Below, in pieces: positions 1 through 11,841 of a stretch of DNA of 64,000 nucleotides; positions within the stretch are counted from its first letter, which is position 1; every line of letters starts with the position of its first letter. The notes below the pieces were generated by a model. It was not told where the DNA came from. It saw nothing but the letters and a program-made list of their open reading frames with translations, and made no database searches. Source of the DNA: Phragmites australis. Taxonomy: Eukaryota > Streptophyta > Magnoliopsida > Poales > Poaceae. The DNA is taken from assembly GCF_958298935.1 (NCBI RefSeq), contig NC_084943.1, positions 5,900,001 through 5,964,000 of the forward strand, in the 5' to 3' direction. Position numbers and translations under genes: made by a program.

Positions 1-840
1 AGAGCATTCTCAGTTAAAGGTGAAAATGATGTATATACCAGATGGTCCGATGATAAAAAGGAGTTCACACTGGAGGCTTTATCGGAGTATTTTTTAAGAT
101 GATGCAACTGCTAGTTTGGTGTGCTTGTACACACCGGATGGTCCGATGACCAGAGAATTATACACATCGGATAAATGGACAATGAAGTGGCTCGGTTGGC
201 TCAAGTCTACACACTAGATAGTCCGGTGATGTAGTTGAAGGTTACACCGGAACATCCAGTATTCTCAAATGAGTTTGAGTGGAGTTCTAACAGCTATTTG
301 TTACTGTTGTACACGTCGGATAGTCCAGTGTTTGTACTAATATTGACGCCAGATCATCCGGTGTTCATAGTCTTTTGTGACCATTGGAGCAACGACTAGT
401 TCGCGGGTTTGTAGCTATAAATACCCCCACTTGACCATTTGAGTGTGCTGGAGTCCAGAGAAGCTTATATACACTTGAGAAGACATCCAAACCATCAAAG
501 TGCTAAAAATGATCATTCAAGACAATTAAACACAAGCTTAGAGAGTGATTAGTGCTAATAGTCCTAGAGAGAGTTGTGTCTAGGTGTTGCTACCTAGAGA
601 AGGGATCAAGTAGTTATCCTATATTGTATCAAGTGGTACGTCGACGCCTTGCAGTCTTGGTGACTTGCCAGCACTGTGAGCCTTGATGGCTCATATTTGT
701 TGATCCTCCGATTTTGTGTGGAGCAGTGACAAGATGCTTATATGGGGACGCGGAGACCCTTACCTTGGTAGCTCTGGCTCCTAAGTGAAGACAACGACAA
801 ATGCTCGGAAGGAGAAGTGGAGACCCTTTTCCCTCTAGCT
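1..840 (+). mobile_element. Truncated LTR of a SIRE/Maximus-like copia element
   Basis: This stretch aligns by eye with the middle of the LTR at 9292-10706. Shared landmarks in the same order are the repeated 'ccggatggtccg' motif, a TATAAATA box, 'aaagtgctaaaa', 'gagagagttg' and 'gtcttggtgact'. It enters from the left window edge and loses similarity near 840, where LINE-like sequence begins. With the gag remnant at 6058-7837 and the right-hand LTR it probably formed one element. The 5' end lies outside the window. Confidence 0.7.
416..423 (+). promoter_or_regulatory. TATA box of the left copia LTR
   Basis: TATAAATA sits about 60 bases after the last repeated 'ccggatggtccg' block and is matched at the equivalent place in the right-hand LTR (9880-9887). 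It would mark the U3/R boundary of the retrotransposon transcript. Confidence 0.55.
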
Positions 841-900
841 TATTTATAGGATATTAATATCATAGTTTTCATTCAACACCTCCATGACTCTGCTATGTCA

Positions 901-1075
901 GCTACTGAGGTGAGTGAATTGAAAGCACAGATTTGTAGAACCACATTATCAATAGCAGACGCAACAAAGTCATGGAGATGATGTGACTTCGCTATGTCTA
1001 TCACGCTTCGCTACGTCCACCACTGAGAACATGGTTCTATAAATCCGTGCTTTTAGTTCAGTAACTCCTAGTGCT
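901..1075. repeat. Small foldback (MITE-like) repeat
   Basis: Bases near 909-946 read as an imperfect inverted copy of bases near 1025-1068. Both arms share 'aaagcac.gattt.tagaacca'. The loop is about 80 bases. No clear target-site duplication was found, so the family is unassigned. Confidence 0.5.
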
Positions 1076-1099
1076 TTTCTAGTAATAGATGCTGGCTAT

Positions 1100-4000
1100 A
1101 GAATACTATTCTACCTAGGGTTACATTAGTGCCACCATGGGTTCTCTCGATAAGGTAGGCTAGACCGCATAGTATTTGGTACTACAAAACTTCTTTTGCG
1201 GATGGATCTGTGGAGGCGGTTATAGGATGTCGAGGGCGCATCCCACCATCAGACTACCTCCGTCTACGGTGATCCCCATGGCGGTGGCAGTGAAGGAGTC
1301 TGTGGCTCGTCTACCTAACATCCCATCGGAGGCGAGATCCTTCGTTTCGTTCGCGCGACTGTTCTCTCATGTGCATCGGGCTCGTGAGGTGGCCTCGATC
1401 AACTCTTGAATCTTCCCTGGGATTCTCAGTCATATGCCACGGGAGGTTGCAAGGAGAAACATGTAATAAAGTCTGGGGAAGGGACTGACATGGCAGAGAG
1501 AGTCGTGGGCACTTTTAGTGAGGGCAGTTCAGAGTTTTCGCCATGGCGTCTCTTCGACCCACTCGATCCCTAACCCTAAAATTGCCCCTAGTCATGCCAT
1601 TGGCTCCATCCTCCTCTCGTCGCAAACTTCTCTTCCATCCCTGGTCCGCTAAAACCACCTCTCCTTCTTCCTCGAATCCTGTGTGGAAAGGTACCGCTCA
1701 AGGTGATATGAGATCATTCACACAAGTGGTTTAACTACTACAGAAAAGGTCATACGTGCCCCTTTTCACTGGTGGTTCAAAAATAACCGGCATTGCTAAA
1801 GTATCACTGCCGGTTCTTACAAAAAATCGGTAGTAATAGTCCATCTAAAAAAACCGACATTAATAATCAAGTTCACTACCGGTTCATTATGCTATCATTG
1901 CCTGTTCATTATATCACTGTCGGTTCATTATTAAACGCAAATCATTTTAGAAATTCATAACATTTTCATATTTGGTCAGATCGAGACAAACTTTATAAGA
2001 AAATTGTAGAATTCAACGAGATATACAACTTTGTAGTTGATAACATTTTTATTTGAAGCCATATAGGTGCCCAAATAATCATTTAAAGATTGTTGAAGGA
2101 AAGCCACGAACTAGACCACAAAGTAAATTGTTGGATCTGGTGTAACACTAGTAGGAATGATTGAAAAATCCACACACTGGGACATAAAGTTGAAAACTAT
2201 AACTTCAAAGATTTTTATCGCGAGTTTGGTAATTTGGATTGATAAAATGTCTATGCAGCACTGACTTTCAGATGTAGAACTATGTCTTCAAAGTTTTTAA
2301 GGCAAATTGGAGAATGTAAATTTTTTACCAAAAGCTTCAGAGGTATTGTTGAGAATCTTTGGAACCTTTTTTTGGAGGTCAAGAAAGGTACCAGTGTATA
2401 CACGATATTTTTTTTCCAGATGTGCCTCCTCGTTAGCTTTGAAAGTAGAGGTCAAACACCGAAATCGGAGTCCATATGCAAAAGTTATGGCTGTTTTACA
2501 GAATGATACACAGATTGGAGACAACCTTTTTCATACGAAGCCAGATGGAGACAAACTTTATATCAAAATTGCAGATCTCTATGAGATGTACAACTTTGTA
2601 GTTGACAACATTTTCACTTGAAGCAATCTATATACCGAAATAATCATCCAAAGATTTGAGCAGGAAAGGTTAAAAGAATAAATTTTAACATAGTCATCTG
2701 GAAAGACTGTGAGGTGAGATGGTAAGAAAGCTTCTGCGCGAGGGTGGAGGTCGCCGATTCTAATCCCACAAAATGCACGGGCACGTAATTTGCTATATTC
2801 GAGTGAGAGTGACCACAAGAGCCACGGGGGTCATCACAAGTTAGAAAAACTCATGGGAAGCCGTAGGGGTTTGTTCGTCGAGTGCGAATTTTTTTTCCGA
2901 TCCCAAAAATGTTGGATTTGGGACCAATTATCACTATCGGTTCGTAACATAAACCAGTAGTGATAAATCCATTATGGTAGGTTCCAAAACCAACAGTGAT
3001 ACTACTGAGTATCACTGCCGCTTATTCACTGCCGGTTCAAAAAACCGGCAGTGATACCATTTTTGAACCGGTAATGATGACGTTTTCTGTAGTAGTGTTT
3101 CTTCTCCAATCCCTGCTGGAAGTAGGAGTGCTCCTATCATCAGGGTTGGGTGGAGTAGATGGCATGGTCCTCAAAACTCTAGGTTTGGATCTGGGCAATC
3201 TGGCCAGGGGAGTGGTCATACTCTGGTGAGAAGCTATTTTGGTCAAGGCACAGGAGAGCCTCAGGGGTCCTAAAAGGAGAAAGGTGCGAGTGGGTCTAGA
3301 TCTGACCCACCACTGCAAGATCTTCAAGATCCTCAATCGCAACTGCTTGATCCTTGGGCGGTTGCTATGGCGACTGAGTCTAGCAAGGGTCGTCTGGATC
3401 ACAAAGAGGAGAAGAGGCAGGAATGTCTTCCCAACACTGAGGAGGACAAGGAGGAGAATAGGTGGGTGAGACCACCTCCTATGCTAGTGAACCACTCAAT
3501 TCATTCTACATTGATGGTGGTCGTTGGATCAACATCTATTGGAGGTGGATCTGAGGCTTCTCAAGGTACTCACATGTACAATCATCCCCTCTCTTCCTCT
3601 AGGCATGATGTTGGTGTGAACTTTGAAGTGGATGATATGGTTGTTGATCCTTTGGCCATCGTGTTGGGGATTGTCCTTCTGCGACAAGGAGGGGCATGAC
3701 TCTTGCTTGTGCAAAGAGAAGAAACTTTGGGAGTTTGTTGTGCCAATGTGCAATGCATAGAGTGAAGGGCATGCATTTTTCTTCATAGAAAATGCTCCTA
3801 ATGCTAGTTCAATAAAGGAGAGTTAGTTTATCCATGATTATTGTAGCAAAAGGAGTGGCCAATGCACAATAAATTGAGCAGGAGTCCCAATACCTTTTTG
3901 GTACTGCTTGGAGATGTCAAGCGAAGCAGTGGTCTAAGACCCAATTTAGCATGAGATTTCCTATTGCTCAAAAAATTGAAGAATGGGCTCATTTTACTAT

Positions 4001-5585
4001 TATGGGGATGAGAAGAGCTAAGGCTAAGATTAAGGTGTCATAGTGGGATCTGGCTGTGGGGGCCAAGGGCTCTTTGCAACCAGCTTGGTTTAGGGTGAGA
4101 CATATTCCCCACAAAAGTCTTTCTAAACCTGTTCTGGCCTATGTGAGATCTCTGGTGGGACTGACTCTTGAAATAGATAAGAGTAGTATGTACAAACAAG
4201 AGTATGTAAGGATGAAAATTGGATGTAGAGATGTGTCTAAGGTGCCTGCCTTAGTTGAGGGATGTCTTGCTATGTAGGATGGTTATTTCTTTTATGACTT
4301 CTTGTTTGAAAGAGAACTTCCTAGTTATGATAGTATGATCCTTACTCCCCTATCTATTACCTTGAATGAGGATAAGTCCAAACACAGTGCTTCTGCTGAT
4401 CTTAGTGAGAGATCTTCTGAGAAGGCAAGAATGGACACAACCAAAGGAGATTCTTCATCTTATGTTTTTAAAGTGGGGGAAAAACATATATAAAGAGTGC
4501 TTCCTCTTTGAGGCTAGTATCTCATAGTCCTAAATCCGCTTCACCAAAGATATCTTCTGTTGTGCATAAACCTATGTCTAATGTGAAACCTTTTGGGTTA
4601 TGTGGGTTAGAAGCTATGAGGGACCCATACGAGTGGATTCCCCTTCCTAAAGGACACACTAGGGGCTCTGATGAAATTGAAAAAAAAATGCTCTTCAAGG
4701 TATTGAATCTTATGATGATGAAGATAATCTCCTCTCCAATGAGATGTATACTTCTGATTTAGTAAAGCAAGGTCCTCAACATCATGAGGAGTTCCAACAT
4801 CTGGGTTTGGTTAGGTGCTCTTTACCTGATGTGCAGAAACAAGTTGTGGTGGATTTGCCCGCTATTCTTGAAGAGAAAATGGATAGTAGTGCTGAAATCT
4901 TTTTCAAGAAATAGGATGACAAGCTGGCCAAGGTAATCCAGTGAAGTTTTGTGGAAGCACCTCTACAGCAGGCTCCTATTTCCAGCAAGGACAAGTGAAA
5001 GAAATGCACATTCGGTGGGACTAACCATTGAAGTAGTAGTTGTACAAAGGGCCAAGAAGAGGAATCTTGAAGGTAACTCTAATATCACTAATAATACTCA
5101 TAACAATAATTCTTTTGCTACTCTTTCTATTGATGATATTGTCTCTAAAGCTTCTAGTATGGAAGTGATGATTGAGTCTTCTGATTTTGACATTGTTAAT
5201 TTGATTTAAATCTTAGAAGATGCTAGATGTGCTTTAGCTTCTAAGTCTCAACCTCCTGTTATACCAATAGAATCTGTTGTGATAATACAGGAGATTCTTT
5301 CTCCTATAGTAGTGGGTGATAATGATGTACATGGGGTTTATACTGAAATATATGGTGAAGCATCCAAGAAAAAGAGCAATTCTAAACATATTGTTAAAAT
5401 TGCTTCTTTATGCAATAAGAAAAAAAAAGAGTCCTGAATTCAGGAGCTCCAAAAGAAAACATTCCCATATCACTGGGACCTGTGAGGGATGCAAGGAAAA
5501 AACTTAAAAGATACTCATGAAAGGGTATTTTTGGAATTATAGAGGAATAAAAAAGAGAGGGATGAGCTCTTGCTTGAAAGATGTC
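1100..5585 (+). pseudogene. LINE (plant L1-type) ORF1 and first residues of ORF2, decayed
   Basis: The remnant runs from a leader near 1100 with an ATG at 1543. It includes a Ser/Gly-rich linker (3101-3270), a cysteine cluster reading CDKEGHDSC (near 3680) and a DUF4283/zinc-knuckle-like block near 4030-4280 (WFRVRHIP then LVGLTLEIDKS). An Asn-rich tail follows, and 5517-5585 reads WNYRGIKKRGMSSCLKD, the start of a LINE AP-endonuclease. Many stops and frameshifts separate the blocks. A CACTA element interrupts it at 1733-3097. The remnant stops abruptly within the endonuclease start, so endonuclease and reverse transcriptase are missing. The L1-type assignment follows from the ORF1-to-endonuclease order; exact outer limits are uncertain. 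Confidence 0.65.
1733..3097. mobile_element. Non-autonomous CACTA (En/Spm-like) transposon
   Basis: The ends are aactactacagaaaa (left) and the inverse of cactactacagaaaa (right), matching the CACTA terminal signature with one changed base on the left. TTT precedes the element (1730-1732) and follows it (3098-3100), the 3-bp TSD expected for this superfamily. Subterminal regions carry many copies of 'cactgccggttc' in both orientations, the usual transposase-binding repeats. No transposase ORF is present, so it would depend on a relative. It sits inside LINE ORF1. Confidence 0.88.
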
Positions 5586-6057
5586 GGATGTTTTGGTGCA
5601 AACACCTCCTAGATGTCGGACCATCCAGCTTGTTCAACTCGCCAAATCCTCTCTATAAGGAATAGTTTTGCGTTCTCTTCACACGATTGTTGGACCATCC
5701 AGCGAGTAGCATTCACCCTAGAGCCATTCTGTAGCTTCTCTACAGGAAAAGCTCCAATGATCTCTCCAGCATTCATACCCAACATCGTTGGACCATCCGG
5801 CACATGTAAGTCCACCAGAGTCGACTTGTAACCTTTCTACAAGAAATGTTTTGGCGTTCACAGTGCCCATCGTCGAACTATCCAGCGTACACTTCACATT
5901 TTCCTCTAATTTGAAATGCTCCAGCGTGTACACCATCTGAGCGTTGGACCATTTTGTGAGTTCAAAATCACAGGCACCGGACCATCCAACGTGTACAATT
6001 TTCCTGAACATAGAGACAAGCATACCAACTCTATTTCTTCTGCAACTTTAGTTAGTC
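5586..6057. repeat. Copia leader with repeated 'ggaccatcc' motifs
   Basis: About seven copies of 'ttggaccatcc' or close variants are spaced some 60-90 bases apart. This is the reverse-complement theme of the 'ggatggtcc' repeats in the neighbouring LTRs. The block lies between the LINE remnant and the copia gag and is probably leader or displaced LTR of the same element. No coding sequence is evident. Confidence 0.4.
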
Positions 6058-7837
6058 ATGATCATCATTGCAGTACATAAATATGCTTTGGTATGCAACT
6101 TAGATGTTTGGAGAGTCACCGAGAAAGAGATGAATCAATATCTCGCAAATAAGGAGAGGCAATTCGATGCCTTGGCGAAGAGTATCATTTTATCTTCTTT
6201 ATGCATTGATGCATTCAATCGAATATATTCTCTCACCAATGCACATGATATTTGCATTAACCTCATTGAAATATATGAATGCACAAATGATGTGCGCAAT
6301 GAGAAATGTCATGTGATAGTCTCTAAGCTCAATAGTATTAAACAACTTGCCATGAAAATGTTAATGACATGTACTCACGTTTGAATGTTCTTATCACTAA
6401 GATTAATAGGATAGGTTTGACGCAAATTGAAAACGATCAAGTAGTGAGAAGAGCACTTCAAGATTTTCTTCCAAAGTACAAGTTGATTGTCTATATTATC
6501 TACGACAACAATGACATTATCAAGATGACTCCAAACTAAGTACTTGGCAAGATCACCACCCATGAGATGATCATGAATATGGGAGTTAAAACTTCCTCCT
6601 CATTCGACGCAAAGAACCTTACCCTCACAAGCAAGCAAGCTCCTTACCCACACAAGCAAGAGAAGATGAGGAGGTAAAAGTAAGAGTCAAGCTCAAACAA
6701 AGATGATGGTGATGAAGATGAAGAGAGCGATGAAGAAGATGAGCAAAGCACAAGTGATGAAGAAACGGACCCCAAGATCATCAAGTTCATCTCAAGATTG
6801 GAGAAGGACATCAAATGGATCAATGCTAAGAGTGATCATCCAATCTTCATTAAAGACTTAGTCAACATAATTGATCATATCAAGAAGGAAAAGAAGGCCA
6901 CGAACAAGAGGTAGACAAAGGAAAGAGCCAAATCATTTGCAATCATAGGGAGATAAATGTGTGAAGATGAAGATTTAAGCTCAAGTGACGAGAGTCTCAT
7001 CATCCACTCCTCAAAGAGAAGCTCTTTCTCAAGATCGTCATCACGTAAGTCATCATCACACAAGTACCTTATGACCAAAGTTATGAAAAATGATGTAAGT
7101 GATGATGAATCCGATGAGGATTCACCCTCTCAAGATGAACTTCTTGAATTGATAAATGAGCAACAATGGGCCTTAAAGAAACAAGCTAAAAAACTTAAGA
7201 AATTCAATATCCTTTATGACATTCATGCTACCTTTGTTTTTAATTATAAATAATTATTGAGCAATTTTGAATTGCTAAGGAGCATGAAGAGCTTAAGGCA
7301 AAACTTGAGGGTATTGAATCTCAACCTAAGGCCCCCTTAAACAATCTGCATCTTTCTTTAATTTCAATCCTAAAGTAGATGTTTCTACTTCTTGTAATGA
7401 TTTGATTGATATATCTAGGTTCCCTTTGCAATGAGATATATGTTGAGAATGTTATTGTAGAATCATATAATAATCTCATTGCACAAGAGAATGATAAGCT
7501 CAAACAAGAAATAGAGAAGCTTACGAAGGACTTAGCAAGATTGAAGAGCAAGAATCATATCCAACCTCCACAAGATAACCGAGACAACATGGTGAACAAG
7601 CTTGCGAAGGGGTCCACCGTAATATGCTTCAAGTGTCATCAAGAAGGTAAAAAGTCCTTCCAATGCAAGCAAATCAAGGAGACTAAGGAGAAGAAGAAGA
7701 CGATAAACTTCTCAAATAGGACCTCCAACATCTACACTAAGCCCAACAACAAGATCAAGACCAAGAGCAACCACTACAAACTCAAAAAGAATGATAATGG
7801 CAAAATTGTTGCACATATAGTTAGGCTAAAGGACTAA
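6058..7837 (+). pseudogene. Copia gag remnant (SIRE/Maximus-like)
   Basis: Broken frames translate to a UBN2-type copia gag: ALVCNLDVW near the start, a helical gag core (6120-6540), an Asp/Glu/Ser-rich acidic stretch (6680-7140), a coiled segment, then a zinc knuckle reading CFKCHQEGKKSFQC (near 7624-7670) followed by a Lys-rich tail. The knuckle has Ser where the family has His (C-x2-C-x4-H-x4-C), so it is damaged. Several stops and shifts make it non-functional. No protease, integrase or RT follows before the 3' LTR, so this copy is non-autonomous or deleted. The lineage call rests on gag pattern and LTR style. Confidence 0.65.
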
Positions 7838-9291
7838 GGCTGGAACAAACTCATTTGGGTGCCAAGAAAGTCATCACCAATATGAGAGAGTCTCAATCGG
7901 TTTGGGTTACAAAGAAGACTTGAAGTCCACGGGTCAACTCGATGGATTTGGAGACTTGTCGCACAACATAAAGTGAAGGTTCAAGCAAAGAAGCCAAATG
8001 TACAAGATTGGACACATTGATGAAGACTTTGATCATTATATACCTAAATCCCCTATCCAAAGGTAAAAGAGATAATATTAGCTAGATTTTTGTTCATAAT
8101 TTTTGCTTGCATCTAGTACCTTTGCCTTGTGTATGATTGTCTGTGCATATTTTATTTCCTTGCAATGCCTAGCGTATGCTTTTCATATAGTAGGTTGCTT
8201 GTATTTCTCTCTAACCCATGAGCAACACATATGGTTTATTAGTTGTAGTATCTTTTTATAGCACTTATTTTCAAGTAGTTTTTTATGTGTCATGAGTCCA
8301 ATTTATAGGATAAATTTCTCATTGTTATCAATGACAAATTCATGTCTCTCATAAGTATTCGACACTTGTATGCACACATTTAGGGGGAGTATATACTATG
8401 AGTTGTGATTTTAAGACTAACATGTATTTCAAGTGGTATCTTTTGTAGTCTCATAGAGTAATCTATAAGTCCTGAGATGTATGCAGTGTTTATTCATCAA
8501 TTTGTATTATTATCAATTTATTCGTACATTTAAGTTACATTAATGCATAATATGACTTAAACTTCCTATCTCTACATATTTTCTGGTTATGCATATATTG
8601 TTACATACCTATAAGTGATTCATCACAAGTGGGTCTCATCATATGTATGCACACTATAGGAGAATTTAGAACATATTATGTGAGTTTTATGAATTACAAT
8701 CCATGTTCTTTTTCATTTCAAATGTTATCCACATAACCCTTTAAATTGCATTCCTACAATTGATGTAATTTATTATTAGATCATGGTTCATAAAGATCTC
8801 TCCCATGTGCTCTAATGTTTTCCCTTAAGTCCAACATGTTGTTGTAGCTTTTTGAGATTGTTGATCAAAGAAGAGAATTTTAGTGACCAAATCAAGATGC
8901 AATATTGTTAACGAAGAGAGAAGCATGATACAAGAACACGCATGGAAAGGATTACAAGTGATATAAAGCTAAGAAGCGCACAAAGGAAGGATCTCTTGCA
9001 TGGGTCGATCAAGGGAGATAGTGATGATGGAAAAAGTGAGAGAATTGTCTCCATAGCAGTCACAACAAAAATGGGGCAAGGTGAAAGTAAGAAAAAGGTA
9101 TGACAAAGATGTGATCTTTCCTTTACAATCGGTATTATTGGTTGTTCTTACTATGCATCCAAGCAAAATGGTAAGGCCTTGTGCACTTTACAATTGTTGT
9201 TATTTATTATTTGTGCATTTTACAATTGATATCATTTAGTATTTTCATTTGGTTTGGTTGTGTTGCCATCAATCACCAAAAATAGGGAGAT
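7838..9291 (+). other. Non-coding internal region of the copia element
   Basis: This AT-rich sequence lies between gag and the 3' LTR and has no ORF I recognise. A purine tract with 'agggggagt' occurs near 8380. The tract 'aaaaatagggagatt' directly before 9292 fits the polypurine tract for the 3' LTR. The pol genes expected here are absent. Confidence 0.5.
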
Positions 9292-10706
9292 TGTAGTGAA
9301 CATGACCCTTTTAGGGCATGTATGTGATTTTAGTAATTAATGACAACATAGTCAATGAGACTAACATGTTTGTCAGAGTATATGCTTTAGTAGTTCTCAT
9401 GGATACAACACATGAATAAGCTACTGAAGCGGGACACAGATTAGATTGAATTAGATAAGTCTCATGAAAATTGTACACGTTGGATGGTTCGCCGCAGAGG
9501 CTTTGGTATACGATGGAGCATTCTTCTTGGTTGTTTTGTACACACCGGATGGTCCAGAGATATGGAGATTGTACACGTCGGAGTGTTTTTTTAGAAGAAT
9601 GAGTACACATTAGATGGTCTGGTGTACACATCGGAGACTTCACCGGAGTAAAGTCCAGAGAGATTTTTTGTGTGTTCACTAGAAAATGGAAGTGTACATG
9701 CCGGATGGCCTAGCGCATACAGATGAGGCTTCATCGGAGCAATTGTGGCTGTAACGGCTAGTCTTGAGTGGAGGATGCACACCGGAAGGTCCAGTGTTTG
9801 GAGATGATGCATGCCAGATGGTCCGATGTTTAGAAAAATTATGACTGTTGAGGCAATGGCTAGTTCGCGGAGTCGAGACTATAAATACCCCTCACTTGGT
9901 CATATAAGAGTGCTGGAGTCAAAGAAGCTCATATACACTTCCGAAGACATTCAATGCACCAAAGTGCTAAAAGTGATCATCCAAAACAATTAGCACAAGA
10001 TTAAGGAGTGATTTGTGTTATTAGGACCAGAGAGAGTTGTTACTAGGTATTCTTGCCTAGATAGGGGATCAATGAGTCATCCTATCTTGTACCAAGTGGT
10101 GCGCTGACGTCTTAGAGTCTTGGTGACTCGCTGGCACCATGAGCTTGGTGGCTCAGGCTTGTCAACTGTCCAACTTGGTGTGGAGCGGTGGTAAGAAGAC
10201 TGTACAAGGATTCAGCGACCTTTACCTTGGTGGCTCAAGCTCCGAAGTGAAGACTACGGTAGGTGACCAGAATAGAGACTTGTGGTGAGGCTTGCCTTTG
10301 TGGCTTGGTGGCTCAATTTAATTAAGATCTAGGTGGCTCAAGGGTCGTGATTAGGTGCCGTCCCAGAGCAATAGTCTAGGTGGCTGCTCAAATATGTACT
10401 AGAGGTAACACTTATGTCATCGATACCACAGGATAAAATCCTTTGTGTCGGGTTTGATCTCTACCATATTTACATTTTCGTATTTACATATTTACAACTT
10501 ACCATTGCGTGTTTAACTTTCTAGAGTAGTTTGTTAGAATTGGCAATAGAATATAAACACTTTTGATTGATAGAGTAGACCCACTAGATAAACCTAGAGC
10601 ATATTTAGATAGAAATTAATATATATTTATTTTGCAAAGTTTTTATAGCCGATTAGTTGTAGGTGTCCTAATTCACCCCCTCTTAGGACATCACCGATCC
10701 CTTTCA
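9292..10706 (+). mobile_element. 3' LTR of the SIRE/Maximus-like copia element
   Basis: It begins TGTAGTGAAC directly after a polypurine tract and ends near ...CCCTTTCA. It contains the grass SIRE-style phrases 'attaatgacaacatag' and 'aattcaccccctctt', repeated 'ccggatggtcc' motifs and a TATA box. The left fragment at 1-840 matches its middle part. Length is about 1.4 kb. No duplicated flank could be tested because the left end is outside the window. Confidence 0.72.
9880..9887 (+). promoter_or_regulatory. TATA box of the right copia LTR
   Basis: TATAAATA is in the position equivalent to 416-423 of the left LTR fragment. Confidence 0.5.
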
Positions 10707-10760
10707 TTAGGTACCAAAACATTGGTATCATTTTCCCTTCACATGTATTCTCGGGACATA

Positions 10761-11049
10761 GGCCCTTTTTGGTACAGCTGAAACTTATAAGCTTTTGCTC
10801 AACAATGGCTTTTGCTAAAAGCTGCTCATGGCTTTTACCAAAAGCTGTTATCTTTTACGAGAAATTTTTAAGTTCTCAGCACACTAGCTTTTTAGAAAAG
10901 TCACTCTCAACTAATTTATCAGCTTTTAGTTCATTTCATCATAAGCCAGCTTTTCAGCTTTTCAAAAACTAGCAATAAGCCAGCCAGTTTGTTTTAGCTT
11001 ATAGCTTCTGAGAAGCAGAAGCTAGCAATAAGCTGTGCCAAACAAGACC
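10761..11049. mobile_element. Short MITE with 19-bp terminal inverted repeats
   Basis: The left end ggccctttttggtacagct pairs with the inverse of the right end agctgtgccaaacaagacc at about 15 of 19 positions. ATA flanks both sides (10758-10760 and 11050-11052). The interior is rich in 'agctttt' and 'aaaagc' in both orientations and has no ORF. The ends resemble grass Tourist/PIF or hAT-type MITEs; the short flank repeat favours the former. Confidence 0.6.
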
Positions 11050-11326
11050 ATAAGTCTATACTGGGAAATGAATTTTTTGACGTATGAAAACTACCCGTAG
11101 ATATCAAGATATCTCATAAATATGAAAGTTTATCTCTACCAATAATAGAATCATATTCGAAATGAAGTCCAGAGACTACACAACAATCATTATATAGAGA
11201 GAGAGTTAGAGGACCCTGCGAAGGATAAGACATAAGCACATTGCCCAAGCATAGAGCCTTCTATACTCTTAGTCCACATCGACAGCTTGCCGAAACTACT
11301 TGTAAGAAACTCTCAACTAGATTTAA

Positions 11327-11647
11327 GGTAGTGTTTGGTTGGAGAGTGATGTGGGATATGATGATTCTATTCATATATTTGAGAATGTGATGATTCTATT
11401 CATGTATAGATGTTTGTTTGGTGGATGGGATGGAACGAATCCATTTTGGACTTTGGGCCCACTGTCAGCGACACGTCCCACTCGGGACGGCTGCGTTCAG
11501 TCTTTTTTTTTTGGAACGGATTCGTCCCGGATCTTTGAAGAATATTCTTCAATTCAGAACCATCTCATCCTACTAAACTCTAACCAAACAGCTAAAAATA
11601 GAATAAATCTGCTCCATCCCAACCCATCCCACAAACTAAACACTATC
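11327..11647. mobile_element. Tourist-like (PIF/Harbinger) MITE
   Basis: The terminal inverted repeats are ggtagtgtttggtt (left) and the inverse of aactaaacactatc (right), flanked by TAA at 11324-11326 and 11648-11650. A 3-bp TWA duplication with these ends is the Tourist signature. It is 321 bp with no transposase. Confidence 0.78.
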
Positions 11648-11650
11648 TAA

Positions 11651-11721
11651 ATCTATCTAGAGTAACTATGACCGATAGTGTTTTGAATCTATCTAGAGTA
11701 ACTTACCGATAGTGTTTTGAG
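11651..11721. repeat. 36-bp imperfect tandem duplication
   Basis: 'atctatctagagtaact' followed by 'accgatagtgttttga' occurs twice in a row, units starting at 11651 and 11687. The first unit contains a few extra bases. A C-rich run follows near 11808-11820. No other feature was seen up to 11841. Confidence 0.7.
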
Positions 11722-11841
11722 ATTCATACTAATTAATCATCCACCCATCCTCTTTGAATCAGATTGTGCCACTCGTTCCCTGCTTCCCTCATGGCTCGTT
11801 GTCTGCTCCCCCCCCCCCACCCACCTAAATCTCATTATCTA

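Noticed and set aside
2735..2790. tRNA-like stretch ('gattctaatccc' T-loop-like end) inside the CACTA element
   Set aside because: No acceptor stem or anticodon arm can be paired. Such tRNA-like motifs are common in CACTA interiors.
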